Shown here one piece after another: positions 25,401-36,800 of a stretch of 64,000 bases of DNA. The DNA is from Aulostomus chinensis (taxonomy: Eukaryota; Chordata; Actinopteri; Syngnathiformes; Aulostomidae). Positions within the stretch are counted from its first letter, which is position 1; every line of letters begins with the position of its first letter. The stretch covers positions 24,334,527-24,398,526 of the forward strand of contig JBBMOA010000017.1 of assembly GCA_037954235.1 (NCBI GenBank), in the 5' to 3' direction. A program made the position numbers and the translations under genes. A model generated the notes under the pieces. The model did no database searches. It had not been told where the DNA came from and was given only the letters and a program-made list of their open reading frames with translations.

Positions 25401-25470
25401 GGTTCTGTTTGATTTCACACGGCGGAGCAGACTGACGCATGCACTGGGGGGAAAATACCCCTTCCTGCAT
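22420..25470. other. Unique non-coding sequence
   Basis: No gene recognised. 22690-23010 and 24000-24080 are unique, low-homopolymer blocks that could be conserved. A (CCAT)/(CCCT) tract at 23600-23631 has no SINE body beside it and is treated as simple sequence. Confidence 0.4.
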
Positions 25471-25990
25471 CCACTAGGTGGCGCTAGAAAACCCATTATG
25501 TTGGCGTACACCACAGCGTAATTTTGATGTAAATCAAATGTTTGCTCTGTCTGGCTTGCTTCCTGTAACCACCAGGTGGCACTGTGACTCTGAGAGGTCT
25601 TTGACTCTCATCAAAGATGTGAAGTTGGGAAAAGGTTTGACCATTTTTGAGTCCAGTTACAGCTGTTTTGTGTTCTATGGTGAAATTAGCTGCGTTGTCA
25701 TGGTAACACTGAACACTCAGTCGTCACAGTAACCCATCACCAAGTTCTCACAGTATTTTCACCTAATTTGAGATGAATCTGGACTTGGAAGAGGACACCA
25801 GTGTGTAAAAACCATGTAACTTCCTGTTGCCACCAGATGGCACTATAATCAATCTGCTCCACATGGAGTGCCTTCTCCTTGGCTCATTGGACCGACACCC
25901 CTCCACCAAGTTGGGTGAACTCATAACTTTATGCAATCCTGCAACAAAGACAGTCGAGGAACGGAGGGAAACTAGAAACTCTGATGTCAC
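25471..25990. repeat. Interspersed repeat with CTCF-like cores, block 2
   Basis: Three same-orientation cores occur: CCACTAGGTGGCGCTAG at 25471-25487, CCACCAGGTGGCACTGTGAC at 25569-25588, and GCCACCAGATGGCACTATAA at 25829-25848. Each is preceded by a CTTCCTG word and the second is followed by GTGAAGTTGGG, as in the 8.2 kb block. Cores two and three match the two-core arrangement there. The shared layout supports a single repeat family amplified in short arrays; the CTCF resemblance is by motif only. Confidence 0.65.
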
Positions 25991-26229
25991 TACTAATACG
26001 TTTTCCTCTCCATTCCTCCAGCGGTTCCACCAGCAGCCATCGCCGCTAAGTTGCAACGCTAGCAAAGGCTAACTGGGACGAAGCTCTTACCTCTTCTGCT
26101 TTGTGCTGAAAAGCCACACAGAGGTTCCTGGCTGGACGAGCGAGACGGATGGGGAGCTCATTTGAATACTGATAAATGCATTCTGTCAGCGTTGAACATG
26201 AAAATCAACCTTTACCTAATAAAGAGACA

Positions 26230-26350
26230 GCAATGATAGCTGAGTGGTTGACTTGGCTGCCCCAAAGCAAAAAGGTCCGTGGGTTAATTTAGCATGCCCC
26301 CCACCCCCGTGCTGCTCAGGTTTCTCCCACCACTGAAGACTTGTTCGGTG
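26230..26350 (+). mobile_element. SINE tRNA-derived head, truncated
   Basis: TAGCTGAGTGG at 26237-26247 is a perfect match to the RNA polymerase III A box, and GTGGGTTAATTTAGC near 26279 is a decayed B box at tRNA-like spacing. The CAGCAAAAAGGTC type spacer and the later TCAGGTTTCTCCCACC match the head and early body of the (TGGA)n SINE family in this window, so this looks like a copy cut off in the body. Confidence 0.55.
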
Positions 26351-27430
26351 ATAATTCTGTCAGTGGCCCTGACCAGGACATGGACAGGAACCAGCAGAAT
26401 TGGTCCTCGGGGCACAGCGAAGCTGCACATGGCTGCAGGCGGCTGCCCTCTGCTCCTGGAGGACGGTTTCTATACAGATACATTTTTGTGTAATTTGTAA
26501 AATATCAGGACTTTTTCTTGCCCTCTTTTCTTTTTCTTTTGCCACTTTACATCTGTCTCTATATCCTGAATGTATGAATTAAAGAGTATGAACTCTGTTC
26601 CATAGCAGCAACAACATATTACACATTAGAACACTGACACATTTGGGACGAAGAGGAAGAAAACACTTAGGCTACAGCTTCATTTGCCTTACTCCTTTGA
26701 GACATTCTTGTCTTCTAATGCATGATGTTCTTTCTATATAAAGAATATGAAGAACTCTGTTGTGAAGGAACGATATTAAAAAAAACCTCCTCATAATGAA
26801 TTGGGATGTATCTCCACATGCTGAGGTCATAAATTTCTGTTTTAAACGGAATTAAATGATCTCTGACCTCCATGTTCTGCAGCAGTAAGATGTCGCAGAT
26901 GTTCCTGATGTCACATGACCACAAAAAGTTGAACCTTTTTCTTCAATTTTAATGAAATGCCCCCTCAAGTCCTACTACTCTGCCTCTGTGCCTGCCCACT
27001 TACAACTGGATGCAACTAAAATGTTTGGCTTGGATGATGAGTGAGGACACGGGTCTCCGGGTTCACGTCAACCCTTCGCCACTTTTATCCGGAACACGTT
27101 TGCTCGGTCAACGTGTCAGAGCTTCCACACAGTTTACTTTGGGCAACTGAATGATTTCTTCAGGTGAGATGACTTCAGCTCTGCTGCCAACCATTTCCAC
27201 GTGTTGCTACAGTAGGAAATGTACCCAGAGGACAAAGTTGGTTTGGTTTTTTTCCTTTTGGCCACCACTCCTCTGGTGACATCCTTCAGCAAAAACAACA
27301 ACAACAAAAACTCAAATGTCACATGTTTAGCCATTTACTTTACTCAGCACATTCAGGTACATGAACAAGAATAAGTCAGCCCAGAGCAGCGTCAGGCTTT
27401 TCTTTTTCCCTTCTGGTGGCCGAGGAGAAT
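26350..27430. other. Non-coding; possible 3' UTR of the minus-strand candidate exon
   Basis: No open frame of interest. If the minus-strand exon at 27437-27496 is real, this stretch would be its 3' UTR. A minus-strand ATTAAA (TTTAAT on plus, near 26949) lies about 490 bases beyond the stop and could be its poly(A) signal. Confidence 0.25.
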
Positions 27431-27436
27431 GTGTGC

Positions 27437-27496
27437 TCACGCGCTGTCCAAGGTGCTGAAGCTGTGGATGCGGATCTGTTCAGGGTACCGGTCCTG
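27437..27496 (-). CDS. Candidate terminal coding exon (partial)
   Basis: I do not recognise this gene. On the minus strand, a long polypyrimidine tract (GTCTCCTTCCCTCCTCCAG) ends in a tandem NAGNAG acceptor, CAGCAG. It is followed by an open frame that reads QDRYPEQIRIHSFSTLDSA and stops at TGA (plus 27437-27439). Depending on which AG is used, the exon starts at 27496 or 27493, adding or dropping one Gln. Codon choice is GC-rich at third positions, unlike the flanks, which favours real coding sequence. Its length, 19 codons, suits the last coding exon of a longer protein, but no upstream partner exon was identified. The splice site and frame are seen; the gene model is inferred. Confidence 0.4.
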   Translation of the reverse strand, partial: QDRYPEQIRIHSFSTLDSA

Positions 27497-27499
27497 CTG

Positions 27500-27915
27500 G
27501 AGGAGGGAAGGAGACACGCACAAACACTGGGATGCTAGTCTTAGCTTTGAAAAAAACACCTGATCTCAAGGAAATTCAGAAAACATCAGGTTTATGGAAA
27601 CTACATGCATAAATATTGAGTTTCAAATAATACGCTTCAGATGTGTCTTTAAATTCCACAAGTCATCCCGACTGAAGCTCAGCAGCTCCATGGATTCATC
27701 TCTTTGTTTAACAGAAGAATGTACACTAAATATTCCATCAGTTTTTAAGGTTCAGAGCAGAAATGTCAGTCCAGACACACGGACCACCTCAGTTATAATG
27801 GCTGCAGCTCACATTCTTCAAATCACAGTTTTGAGGACCCTGCTGGCCAGCTTGTGATAATCCATGAACTGGTTCTGGTAGTTTTAGTTTATTCCTTTTG
27901 CAACGTTCCTCAGGA
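27500..27915. other. Non-coding sequence upstream of the candidate exon
   Basis: No further exon or repeat was recognised. On the minus strand this would be intron. Confidence 0.35.
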
Positions 27916-28075
27916 GGGCTGCCAGTTCAAATCCCACAAGTCAAAGTGTCTCTGAGCAAGCTACTGAACCCCTCACTGCTTCACGCTCCTGACGAGGGAG
28001 GCAACGCTGTAAAACTCTTGGGGTCTCATGAAGGTAAGAAAGAGGCGTATAAATACAGTTAATTTAACATTTTCA
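27915..28075 (+). mobile_element. tRNA-derived SINE (V-SINE-like)
   Basis: A perfect B box, AGTTCAAATCC, lies at 27924-27934. It is followed by TCTGAGCAAGCTACTGAACCCC, CTGTAAAACTCTTGGGGTCTCATGAAGG and a GCGTATAAATACAGTTAATTTAACATT end. This series matches the familiar fish SINE type that ends CGCTATATAAATACAGTCCATTTACCA. The A box is too degraded to place, and no clear target-site duplication was found. Confidence 0.7.
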
Positions 28076-28079
28076 ACAG

Positions 28080-29940
28080 AAGCTGCATTTGTCAGGATTA
28101 TTCATTTCGATTTACTGCAGGTTCTTTGAAATCCTGAACTAAATCATCCCCGGAGCCCCATCAAGCCCTCAAATGCTACTAACACGACTACTTAACAAAC
28201 AAATTGTTTAATGACCCCACTTTCTGTGAAACACAGGGAAAGAAAACTCTGTGTTTTTGATTCCATCATGGATACACACGGGGTGTTTATTAAATCTCAA
28301 TCATTGTGAAATGGGCTGATTTCCATCCCCACGGCAGCGTGGCAGGAGGCAGGCGTGTCTCTAATCATCTGTTTACATGTCTGTTTGTGAGGACGATGAA
28401 ACAAACAGTGAAGAATTACTTCAGAAAGGTACTTGCTAAATAACAGCTTGGTAAAAGCATGGGATCAACGCTTCGTGTGTGCTAGACAACACACTCACAC
28501 ATGAAGAACACAAAGGGATGTTTTGTGCCTTATTTCCAGGAGCAGTTGCTGCTCTGGGCCTGGACGTCACTCCAGCTCCTCGGAGCTCTCAGAGCTTGAT
28601 GCTAATCAACGGTGGGAGTTAGCAGACGTGCACAGTGCAGAGAAATGATTGAGCAGAGGAAGGATGATCCTGGGTGTTCATGCACTCATGATTATATTGA
28701 ATGCTGCAGACAACATTCCTGACGAACCCCTGAAGAAAAACCGGCGTCAAGGTCGTCAATGCAAGCGGTGACCCAAGAACTACAGGTTGTGAAAGCTCAG
28801 CGGGTAAGCGCTATGCTCACGCTTCACTTCCATTGATTGTGCAAAGCTAACTAGCGCTCAGATGATATCTGGGCATCCATCTTCTTTTCTGGTTCTGGGG
28901 ACCACGGCCACTTTGTTCCGATAACAAAAGTGCTCATTGGAACCAACAACCATGATTTCTCCCTCCTCAGAACAAATGTCTCCTACATGCCTGTTGTGGT
29001 TGGAAGACATGGTTCTTGAGTATTTTGTTGGCAGCTATGCATGTTTTATCATTAGTCTGGCACCTTTTTTATGTAGTCCTGTGATTTTCTGTTAAGTTTG
29101 AGCAGGCGGAGGCTTTGTGTGCTGTTTCCATGTTTGATGGATTCTCTGTCTGCTACGATGTGCTTTACATCTTCAACTTTACTTCTTTTCCAAACCCCTC
29201 TATGGTTTACCGACAGACGGGTCCTGAAAGCTTTGGTTTATTTCTGCAGCACCCATGGATGCAGTGCTGTTGGAGTTTATCACAGAGGGCTTGTTACTTT
29301 TCTCCGAGCTTAGAGGCAGACCATGACAGCGTAAGAGGGAAATAATTGCAGAAGCCCAACAGGACTTTCTTGCCAACCGCTGTTAATGCATCCGCTCAGT
29401 AGGTTGAATGTTGTGCCTCCCAGGCCCTCACTTTTACTCAAGGTTGTAAGGGTATAAATTATGGATTGCTGATTATACAAACATTATATGCTGCATAATT
29501 GTTTTGAGGTGCTTTCCAAAAGCAGAAACAACTCATTTCGTTATGCTGCCGCTGTAAATGTGACCGTGGAAAACAAGCTGTGCCGTGCATGCACAATGTA
29601 ACGCGGTGAATTGAGGTCAGCGGATTTGATGGGTGTCCGGTGTTGGAGTACATCACCTCATTTGTCCTTTGATTGCAGGTTTGTCAGGCTGGGATCAAAG
29701 GTTTAACAGGACACAGAGAGTTTCCCATTAGACACTTCATCTAGTGTTTCATGAGGGGATTGACAACAAAAATCCCCCGTCTGTTTCTTCAGGACAATGT
29801 TGTGCTGGCTGAGCCTGCCAAGTAAATCTGAACCCATCGATATCCTGCAGTTAAGACAGTGACCTTCAAGACAAAACTCACCCATTGTGTTTTTGCACTC
29901 ATCATGTACATATGATCTTCTTTGCAAAGGTGTATATATT
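28080..29940. other. Unique non-coding sequence
   Basis: No gene, no transposon recognised. Frames are short and without splice signals. Confidence 0.4.
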
Positions 29941-29974
29941 TTCTATTATTTAAGTTACATTTGCGTGTTTCTCC

Positions 29975-30063
29975 TGCTCATTCCATGAGTGACACCAACT
30001 GCCAGAGTCCAATTCCTTGCATGTTGTGAACGTACTTGGCCAGTAAAATTGATTCTGATTCTG
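29975..30063 (+). mobile_element. LINE 3' end with (ATTCTG)n tail
   Basis: The sequence CCAGAGTCCAATTCCTTGCA, then ACTTGGCCAGTAAAATTGATTCTGATTCTG, matches the ending of fish CR1/L2-group LINEs, whose copies finish with CTTGGCCAATAAA and short ATTCTG repeats. Only the extreme 3' end is recognisable, as expected for a 5'-truncated insertion. Confidence 0.6.
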
Positions 30064-33000
30064 AAAGTATTTGGCATTTTAAAAACTAGCAGAGAGAAAT
30101 TGTGAGTTTACAAAGACAGTTTCTCATTCCTTCATCACGTCTTTATGACTCTAGAATGCAGAAAGAGCCAGACATGTATAATTAGCTTGATGCTAATGGT
30201 GACAGATGGCTAACAACAAACTTCTTGTTCATCCAGTTGAGTGACAGGCCAGCCGTGATTCCCCCACGGCCACCAGCTCAAATCGGGGTTTGTTGATTTC
30301 TTAGCTTCAAGATGATGTGCATTAGGGTTTATAAACAGATATTTTTGGACAGTGTTGCTGTTGTTGGCCGTCAGTCACCATTAGCTTCAAGCTAAATATA
30401 CGTAGTGGCTCCTCCTGCAATTTGGAATCTCAAAGAAGGAATGCAGCAAAGAAAAGAAATCCTTGTGAGCTCAAGACACCCATTTGTTAGTCCTTCAAAG
30501 GCAAAAACAACAACGTTTGTTTGCTATGTATAGTAATTATATATTTGTATTTATCATGTGTGTCTTTTTGGAAAGGTACCAGACTGTTAAAAAGAATAAA
30601 GTAGCGCCCTCCCCACCCCCCCACCCCCCGTTAATAGCAAGCAAACAGAAACTCTGTTCTAATCCAGGCCATCGCTGTGATAAAATGTAGTGTCACAGTT
30701 GTTCTGGTGTTACTACATCAGCGTTCTTCATCAGGAACCTGGTGCAGCGTACGTGCCGACGGGAGGTGATGTGAGGGTCGGTTCCAAAAAAAAAGACACT
30801 CATGGGTTTGCCAGTCGTGACTGAGGAATTAGTGCCTCTGTTGAATACTGATCCCGTACTGTCCAGGAGTTCCTTCTTCCATCTACATTCTGCCACCTGT
30901 GGGCCTACGTGAGATAACACATGCGCATCCTTGTCTCCGTCCTGAGGGGCTGAGAGCCGGATGTGAATTGTCTCCCCCCCGTGTGTTATGGGCCCGCCTC
31001 GGGGTCGAGTCCAATGTTCCTAGAATCCATGTCGTTGTCCCCAGGAGAACCCCCTCAACTGGTTCCTTCCAGTGCAAAGGAAAAGCAGACCTTCACCGGT
31101 GTCTTTTGTCAGCTTACATCGTAACACACGGCGTCCACATACACACACGCTTTCCTTTTATTATGTGCGCCTGCAATTAATCCCCCCATCAGGATGTATG
31201 GAAGCAGTTCCACAGGTACTCATGGTAATTTTTAGGCTTTGCAGGTGCTTTCAATTTACATAAAGAAGAGACCCTGGCCATGACCACATAAGATGCCCAT
31301 AGCGTGTTCCTGCTAGTTATGAAAGGGAAGGGAAATGAATCCTTCTACACCTGCCATTCTTTCTCTTGACTTCCCAACACATTCCTGGAACAAGAACGTT
31401 TCCCGTTTTAACACGAGAACCTCCAGGTGGTGTTATAAACCTGAGAGGTTGATGTATTCTCAATCTGCAACACGTGTGTGTGTGTAAATTATATGTGGTG
31501 ACAGAGGTGAGTGAGGAAGATAGCAAATGTTTGATATCCCAGCAGGAACGAAGGGTTGCAGCAGCAGGCGGCTCCTCTTCAAACGGAGGGAACGGCCTCG
31601 TCTTTTGGTGGAAATTCTGGATCGCTGTGAGACGGTGACTCATCGGGTCCAGAATCAGCCCAGGACACAAGGCCCAGGTCCTGACACTGACACAAAGGTC
31701 AGCGTCCGTGTGTTGGTGTCTGGATCACATCCTGCTGATCAGCGGCCTCTACGGTGTCACTTGTTGTGATATTGTTGCCTTCCGTCCTTCCGATGACACC
31801 ACACCTCCTTGGTACCTGTTCAGGAACTGCACACAGGTCCAGTCCATTAAACTTAGGACGATCCAACGCAGGATCATGACTCTTAAATCTTGAAATGTGT
31901 CAGCCTCTGATGCTAGTGTGCTGAGCTCCTGGGAGATTCTCTGTAAACTGCAATAATGTATAAGTGATATCATCTAAAGGCTACTGATTGTATGAGTGCT
32001 TGTAACTCTTTCCCCTGGTACCATGTGACCTCCTGGTCTCCTCGTCTAAAGCGTGTCGGTCCTGAGTCGTCCTCATCAGGTTCTTCATGCGGTGCACCCA
32101 GCAAGTCTGAAGCTTGATTTATGTGCGTAACTCTCAGAACGTAGAGTGTAAGAATTATGATGTGGCTGCTGGTACATGGGCGCCTGGGTGCTGCCATGGA
32201 AGCATAGATTAAAATATGCAAGATTAATAGTTCAAAAACAGTTTTTATTTTCTATAAGGGTAAATTTTACCCTCTGGCTCTTTGAGCTATAAATGGCCTT
32301 TGAAAAATAAATCTTGTTTTCGCCTCAGAGTGTATAACAAAAACACCCTTTTTTTTGTTGTTGGAAAAATCACAAATGGACTTTTAGATCTTATTGAAAC
32401 AAAGTTACGCTCAATTATCAAGCAGCTGTGGTTGGATTTGACCCATTCGGGGTTCTGGTGTTGGCAGCACATCATCCTGGAGCAGCAACACCCAGCCAGG
32501 GACCATGATGAGGACCATAAACTCTCTCCACTGGCAAGCTGCACACGTGCACTGCGGCATCAACGGGACACAATCATCACTTCTATATCACGGAATGGCC
32601 CGGACTAAACATCGCTCATCACAGGGAACACTGGGCCTCACATCCAGACAGAGACAAACACTGAACACTGCACGACCAGCAATGTTTTACCCAGTCAGAC
32701 TCTAATCAAGAAAATGAGTCATCCGCTGAAAGAGACAAATACATTCAAATGTACTATATTAGTTCCACATTGTGCCATAGCAGGAGAAGTCATTAACATG
32801 ACCGCAAATTAAATAAAGACTGCAAGGACTGCAGAGGGAGAAATAAAACGGCCAATTTATATGCAAATCTCAACCTTTTACAGACAAGAGACAAAATTAA
32901 AAAAAAACCTTTTTCACAAATATTTTCTGCATTACATGGAATGATTTACACAGCGTAATTTGCTTGCTTTTCTTGAGCGTTTCTGTGTGCACTCATTAGG

Positions 33001-33170
33001 CCGCCTCAAAAATGTCAACCTTCCAGTTTTCAGACCACGCTGGTGTGCAAATCACTACGTAACCTTTTTAAGATCATTTAACAATATTTAGGATTTCACC
33101 CAAGCCATTCAATGAGCTCTCGCTCTCTCTCTCATGTCAGGTGCTGAAGCACAGAGCAGCGCGTCAGAAG
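30064..33170. other. Unique non-coding sequence
   Basis: A C-rich run (30607-30630) and several short frames with no splice context are the only features seen. No exon is called. Confidence 0.4.
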
Positions 33171-33174
33171 CGCA

Positions 33175-33420
33175 GCGTTCCCCCTGGACACGTCGCCAGT
33201 CAATCACCACGTTGGCGGATGGAGACAGACAACCACTCACACTCACACCTACGAGCCATTTATAGTCTACAATTGACCTAAATTGCATGATTTTGGTCTG
33301 TGGGAGGAAATCAGAGTCCCTGCAGAGAGTCTATGTAGGCAGGGGACAACAGGCACACAGAGAACATGCACGCTGGAGAACAAGCAGGAGAACAGGAGAA
33401 CAACTAACTCACACAGAAGG
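33175..33420 (-). mobile_element. Old, diverged copy of the (TGGA)n SINE body
   Basis: Plus-strand words CCCCCTGGACACGTCGCCAGT, GGAGACAGACAACCACTCAC, TTGGTCTGTGGGAGGAAA and AGAACATGCACGCTGGAG align in order with the SINE copies at 19.4 and 48.8 kb. It has many substitutions, no (CCAT)n tail and no recognisable head, so it is an older, truncated insertion in the same orientation. Confidence 0.65.
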
Positions 33421-36400
33421 GCTGTGGGGTGTCTCTGACACACTTGGCCTGGTTTCTTTTTGCAGTTCTGAAGCAGGGCTGTCGTCCCACTGGCCTGACC
33501 TCCCACGGAGCACCGTGACCAGGATGGGAATGACAATCCACTCCGGCGTTGTCATCCACCGTACACACTGCAACACCAACTGAATTAGTGGTGACAAAAC
33601 AATACAAAAACGCTTCAACGTAGCGCCCTTGTCAGACTGCGGCGTTGTATATCTGGACCATTTTTCACTCCCCACTCCACTTGTGAGTTACAGAAAGCTG
33701 ATCATTTCCTTTGGTGTCGCAGCCCTGGACTTCACCCTTCCTCTGCTGAGCTGACAGGCCACATCATGACCTGGTTCTGTGTAATTGTACTGTGATCAAC
33801 TACTTCAAACTTTGCCGGGGCGAGGAAGGCATACCGTGCCTGGACCAACCCTCTCGATAAGTGAAGAGAACATTGGTGGGTGGACATGCTTGGGTGGGTC
33901 CAGTGTGAGCAGGCCCCGAAACAACCCGGCTACCTTCCAGAGATCGATGGCCATTCATCAGCGACACCCATGTATCGTTAATATTTCTATGATTCAACCA
34001 CATCCATGTGTGCGCAGCAAGTTGGCCTTCTGGACGACAAATATTGATTTAAAATGTAATCAATTGTATCGGTACTGGGAAAGAAATCACCAGATTTAAG
34101 CAGGGCAGAATTTATATGTGTTTTTTTTAGTACTTTTAATGATACAGACGTTAAACGTTACCCGATTCAGACTGCCTGTCGGCGCCACCATCGCCACGCG
34201 CCAGCGGCAGCGCAAACTTCAGAACAACAAAACGTAGTGTAGCATGGTGGATAATAGAGGAGAAGCCAGCAGGCGAGAAATGATCAAGCCACGGACGGAG
34301 CTGTTCCAAATAAGACACTTGCTGTTTGTAGGACGTGTAAAATGTGACAACGTGTGGCACTCACTGTACTTATAATGAAAATGTATCAAATATGCCTGAT
34401 TCTCTTACAAGAAACACCAGGAATCCAGGAAACTTCACTTGTGCTCTCCAGTATCCAGGCTTTGTTTTACAGTCACACTGGTAGAATTTTTGGCTAAAAA
34501 GTTGCTGAACCAATTTCAAGTGGCTGAACGGTTTCTTATCATTCCAAATGAACCAGTATCACTCCTCAATGGTGTCGGGAACCACGAATCGTGATAGGAA
34601 TCGGTTGTCAAGGTGAACTGTTCCACCCCTCATAAAAGGTATGTTTCTGAGCGTCTTCATGGGGAAGCCCTTCTGGGACACCTGGGCTGAGTGTGTCAGC
34701 TGAGAGCCGCCACCGCTGGTGGGAGGAAGCGCTCGCTCTTCAGAACATCGCGGAGTCTCTTGGCTCACATCCAGGCAGGAATCAAAGTGAGCCCAGAGAA
34801 ATTAAAGGTTGTGGCAGACTTCCCAGTGTCGACTTAACCAAACAAATGGTGGTCTGAGTGGCAACACTTTATTGAGACACTCAGACCCCCCCCCCCACAC
34901 ACACACACACACCTTTCACTTGCCCTTTCCTTCATTCCCTGAGCTCAGACTCAGAGGGTTTGACAGCCTAAATGATGCACAACAAAATTACTCTGCCACT
35001 TAATATAGAGCCTGGCAGTAATGTGGTCATTGGAGAATTGGCAGCACCACAGGAGGCTCGACACTAAACGCCGGTCACTGATCGCTCCTCCTTGTTTGTC
35101 TGCCAAATCCCCCCCATTAAAGCTTCCATCTTCTCGTCTCAAGTCCACTAGGCAGCAAACTTTTCTTTTGAGGTTCTTAGACTTTGAGTATTTCAATTGG
35201 TCCTTCCACTCTTCTCCGTTTTATTCAACAGTTTTAGTTTCCATACACATCTCAAACGAAGCAGAGCAGGCGGCGGTTGTCGAAATCCAGGAGGAAAATC
35301 AGAAATCACGTTAAATATTTTGAGTCAGAGAGACAAACATCTCAGTTCTGCTGTGAAAAAACCCCAAATCTAAACTGGATGTTGGAGTGTTTCAGCGGCG
35401 CTCACCTTCTATTGTAGACGAGATTAGATTCCATAGTTTGGGCGACAAAAGGCGACAGACACGTTCTTCAGACGTGTCAGATGTTCTTTACTTGGAAGCA
35501 ACACTTCACATAATCACAATCCGGCAGTAATCATACCGTTCTCTTAATGCTCCAAACATGTGGAGACTGATGCAGAACCGCTTTCCAAAGCTGAAACAGT
35601 GAATGATTAAATGGTTGCAGGATAAAAGCTTCTCGCTCTAAAGTGCAAGTGCTCTGTTTGTGAGCGCCACATGAAAAATGACAGCCGGCCTCCTCTAAAG
35701 ATGGCTGCAAGATGTGTGTTGGTATTTGTTTCGCTGTCAACAAATCATAAGCTTTTTCAGTGTGATAACAGCTGCATATTTTACGAGGTGCTGCGCAATT
35801 TGAAGAGTCTCGATTGTATTCAAACACTGTACATGCAACTGCCTTCGCTGGCATATGGCACATAAAACAGAGTGTCCCTGGAGTTCATCTGGCACGTACC
35901 GCCTTCCACACGCACACCAGGATGAAATGCCAGTCATGTAGCACTGATATGTTCTACTTTTTATTTTTCTGGTTGTTTGGTGATTTATCATTTCTAACAG
36001 CTGTGACAGCTTGTGGCTGGTATTGTTTTCCTTGTGTGAGTCTTTGTGTTATCACAGAGAAACGCGGTCCCACAGACACCAGCCGAAGCTGCTGAGTAGG
36101 TGGGTTGGTTTTTATTGGTCCGTGGACAGATTGCGTTTCTGTGACACGAGATACAACTGCAGGTGTAAATGATGCACTGACATCGACTATGTTGACTGGC
36201 AATATGTATTTGTTTGAAATTTTTATGACATATTGGGAATTATCAAGTTCTCTACTCAGAATCTCTGGATGTGGTGGGGCTGACAGAGAGAAAGACGTTG
36301 GGCATCCCTCTGTTCTTTAACTGTTACGTCAAGCCATCTTTTCAGCAGACATTGTTAGGAGCTGGTTAAAGTATCAAAAGAAGGAGAAAAATGATTCCAG

Positions 36401-36800
36401 TTCCTGCCTGTCATCACAGTACCTTTTAATGGCTGCACGTGGCTGTCAGAACTCGCAGCTCCAACATGCTGCAATGCAGCTTTAGCTCAGTTTTCAGGAG
36501 AAGGAACTTTAAGCTTCTGAATTATCAGCATGAGGCTCAGTTACGGTGCAACCACGGCGGTCTTCGTCTTGACAGCAGAGACCAAACAACACAACATGTA
36601 TCTGAACTCTTGCAGTGCAACAGCAGCCACGGTCCTGGTCCTTGCTGACGGTGTCTCTCTCTCTCTCTGCAGCTCCACCCTCGTCCTCCTTCAAGGACTT
36701 TTTGTGCTCCCATTTAGTTGCAAACACAAGTTGGTGACATGAGTTAGCATATATTTGATAGCAAATTATATAAATGATTGTTCCGTGTGCTCGAGCAGGA
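33420..36800. other. Unique non-coding sequence with weak splice-like sites
   Basis: Acceptor-like tracts end at 33471 (GGTTTCTTTTTGCAG) and 36672 (CTCTCTCTCTCTGCAG), but the following frames are short and have no donor or domain. On the minus strand, ATG at about 35436 with a strong start context runs a few codons to a GTGAGC donor near 35406. A hairpin GACACGT-7-ACGTGTC lies at 35458-35478. A poly(C)/(CA)n tract is at 34886-34912. Confidence 0.35.

Noticed and set aside
26230..26310. tRNA-like A and B boxes
   Set aside because: The B box is decayed and the 3' part continues into SINE body, so this is a SINE head and not a tRNA gene.
36672..36745. Very strong acceptor CTCTCTCTCTGCAG
   Set aside because: The following frames are short and no good donor follows; a simple CT tract can produce this by chance.
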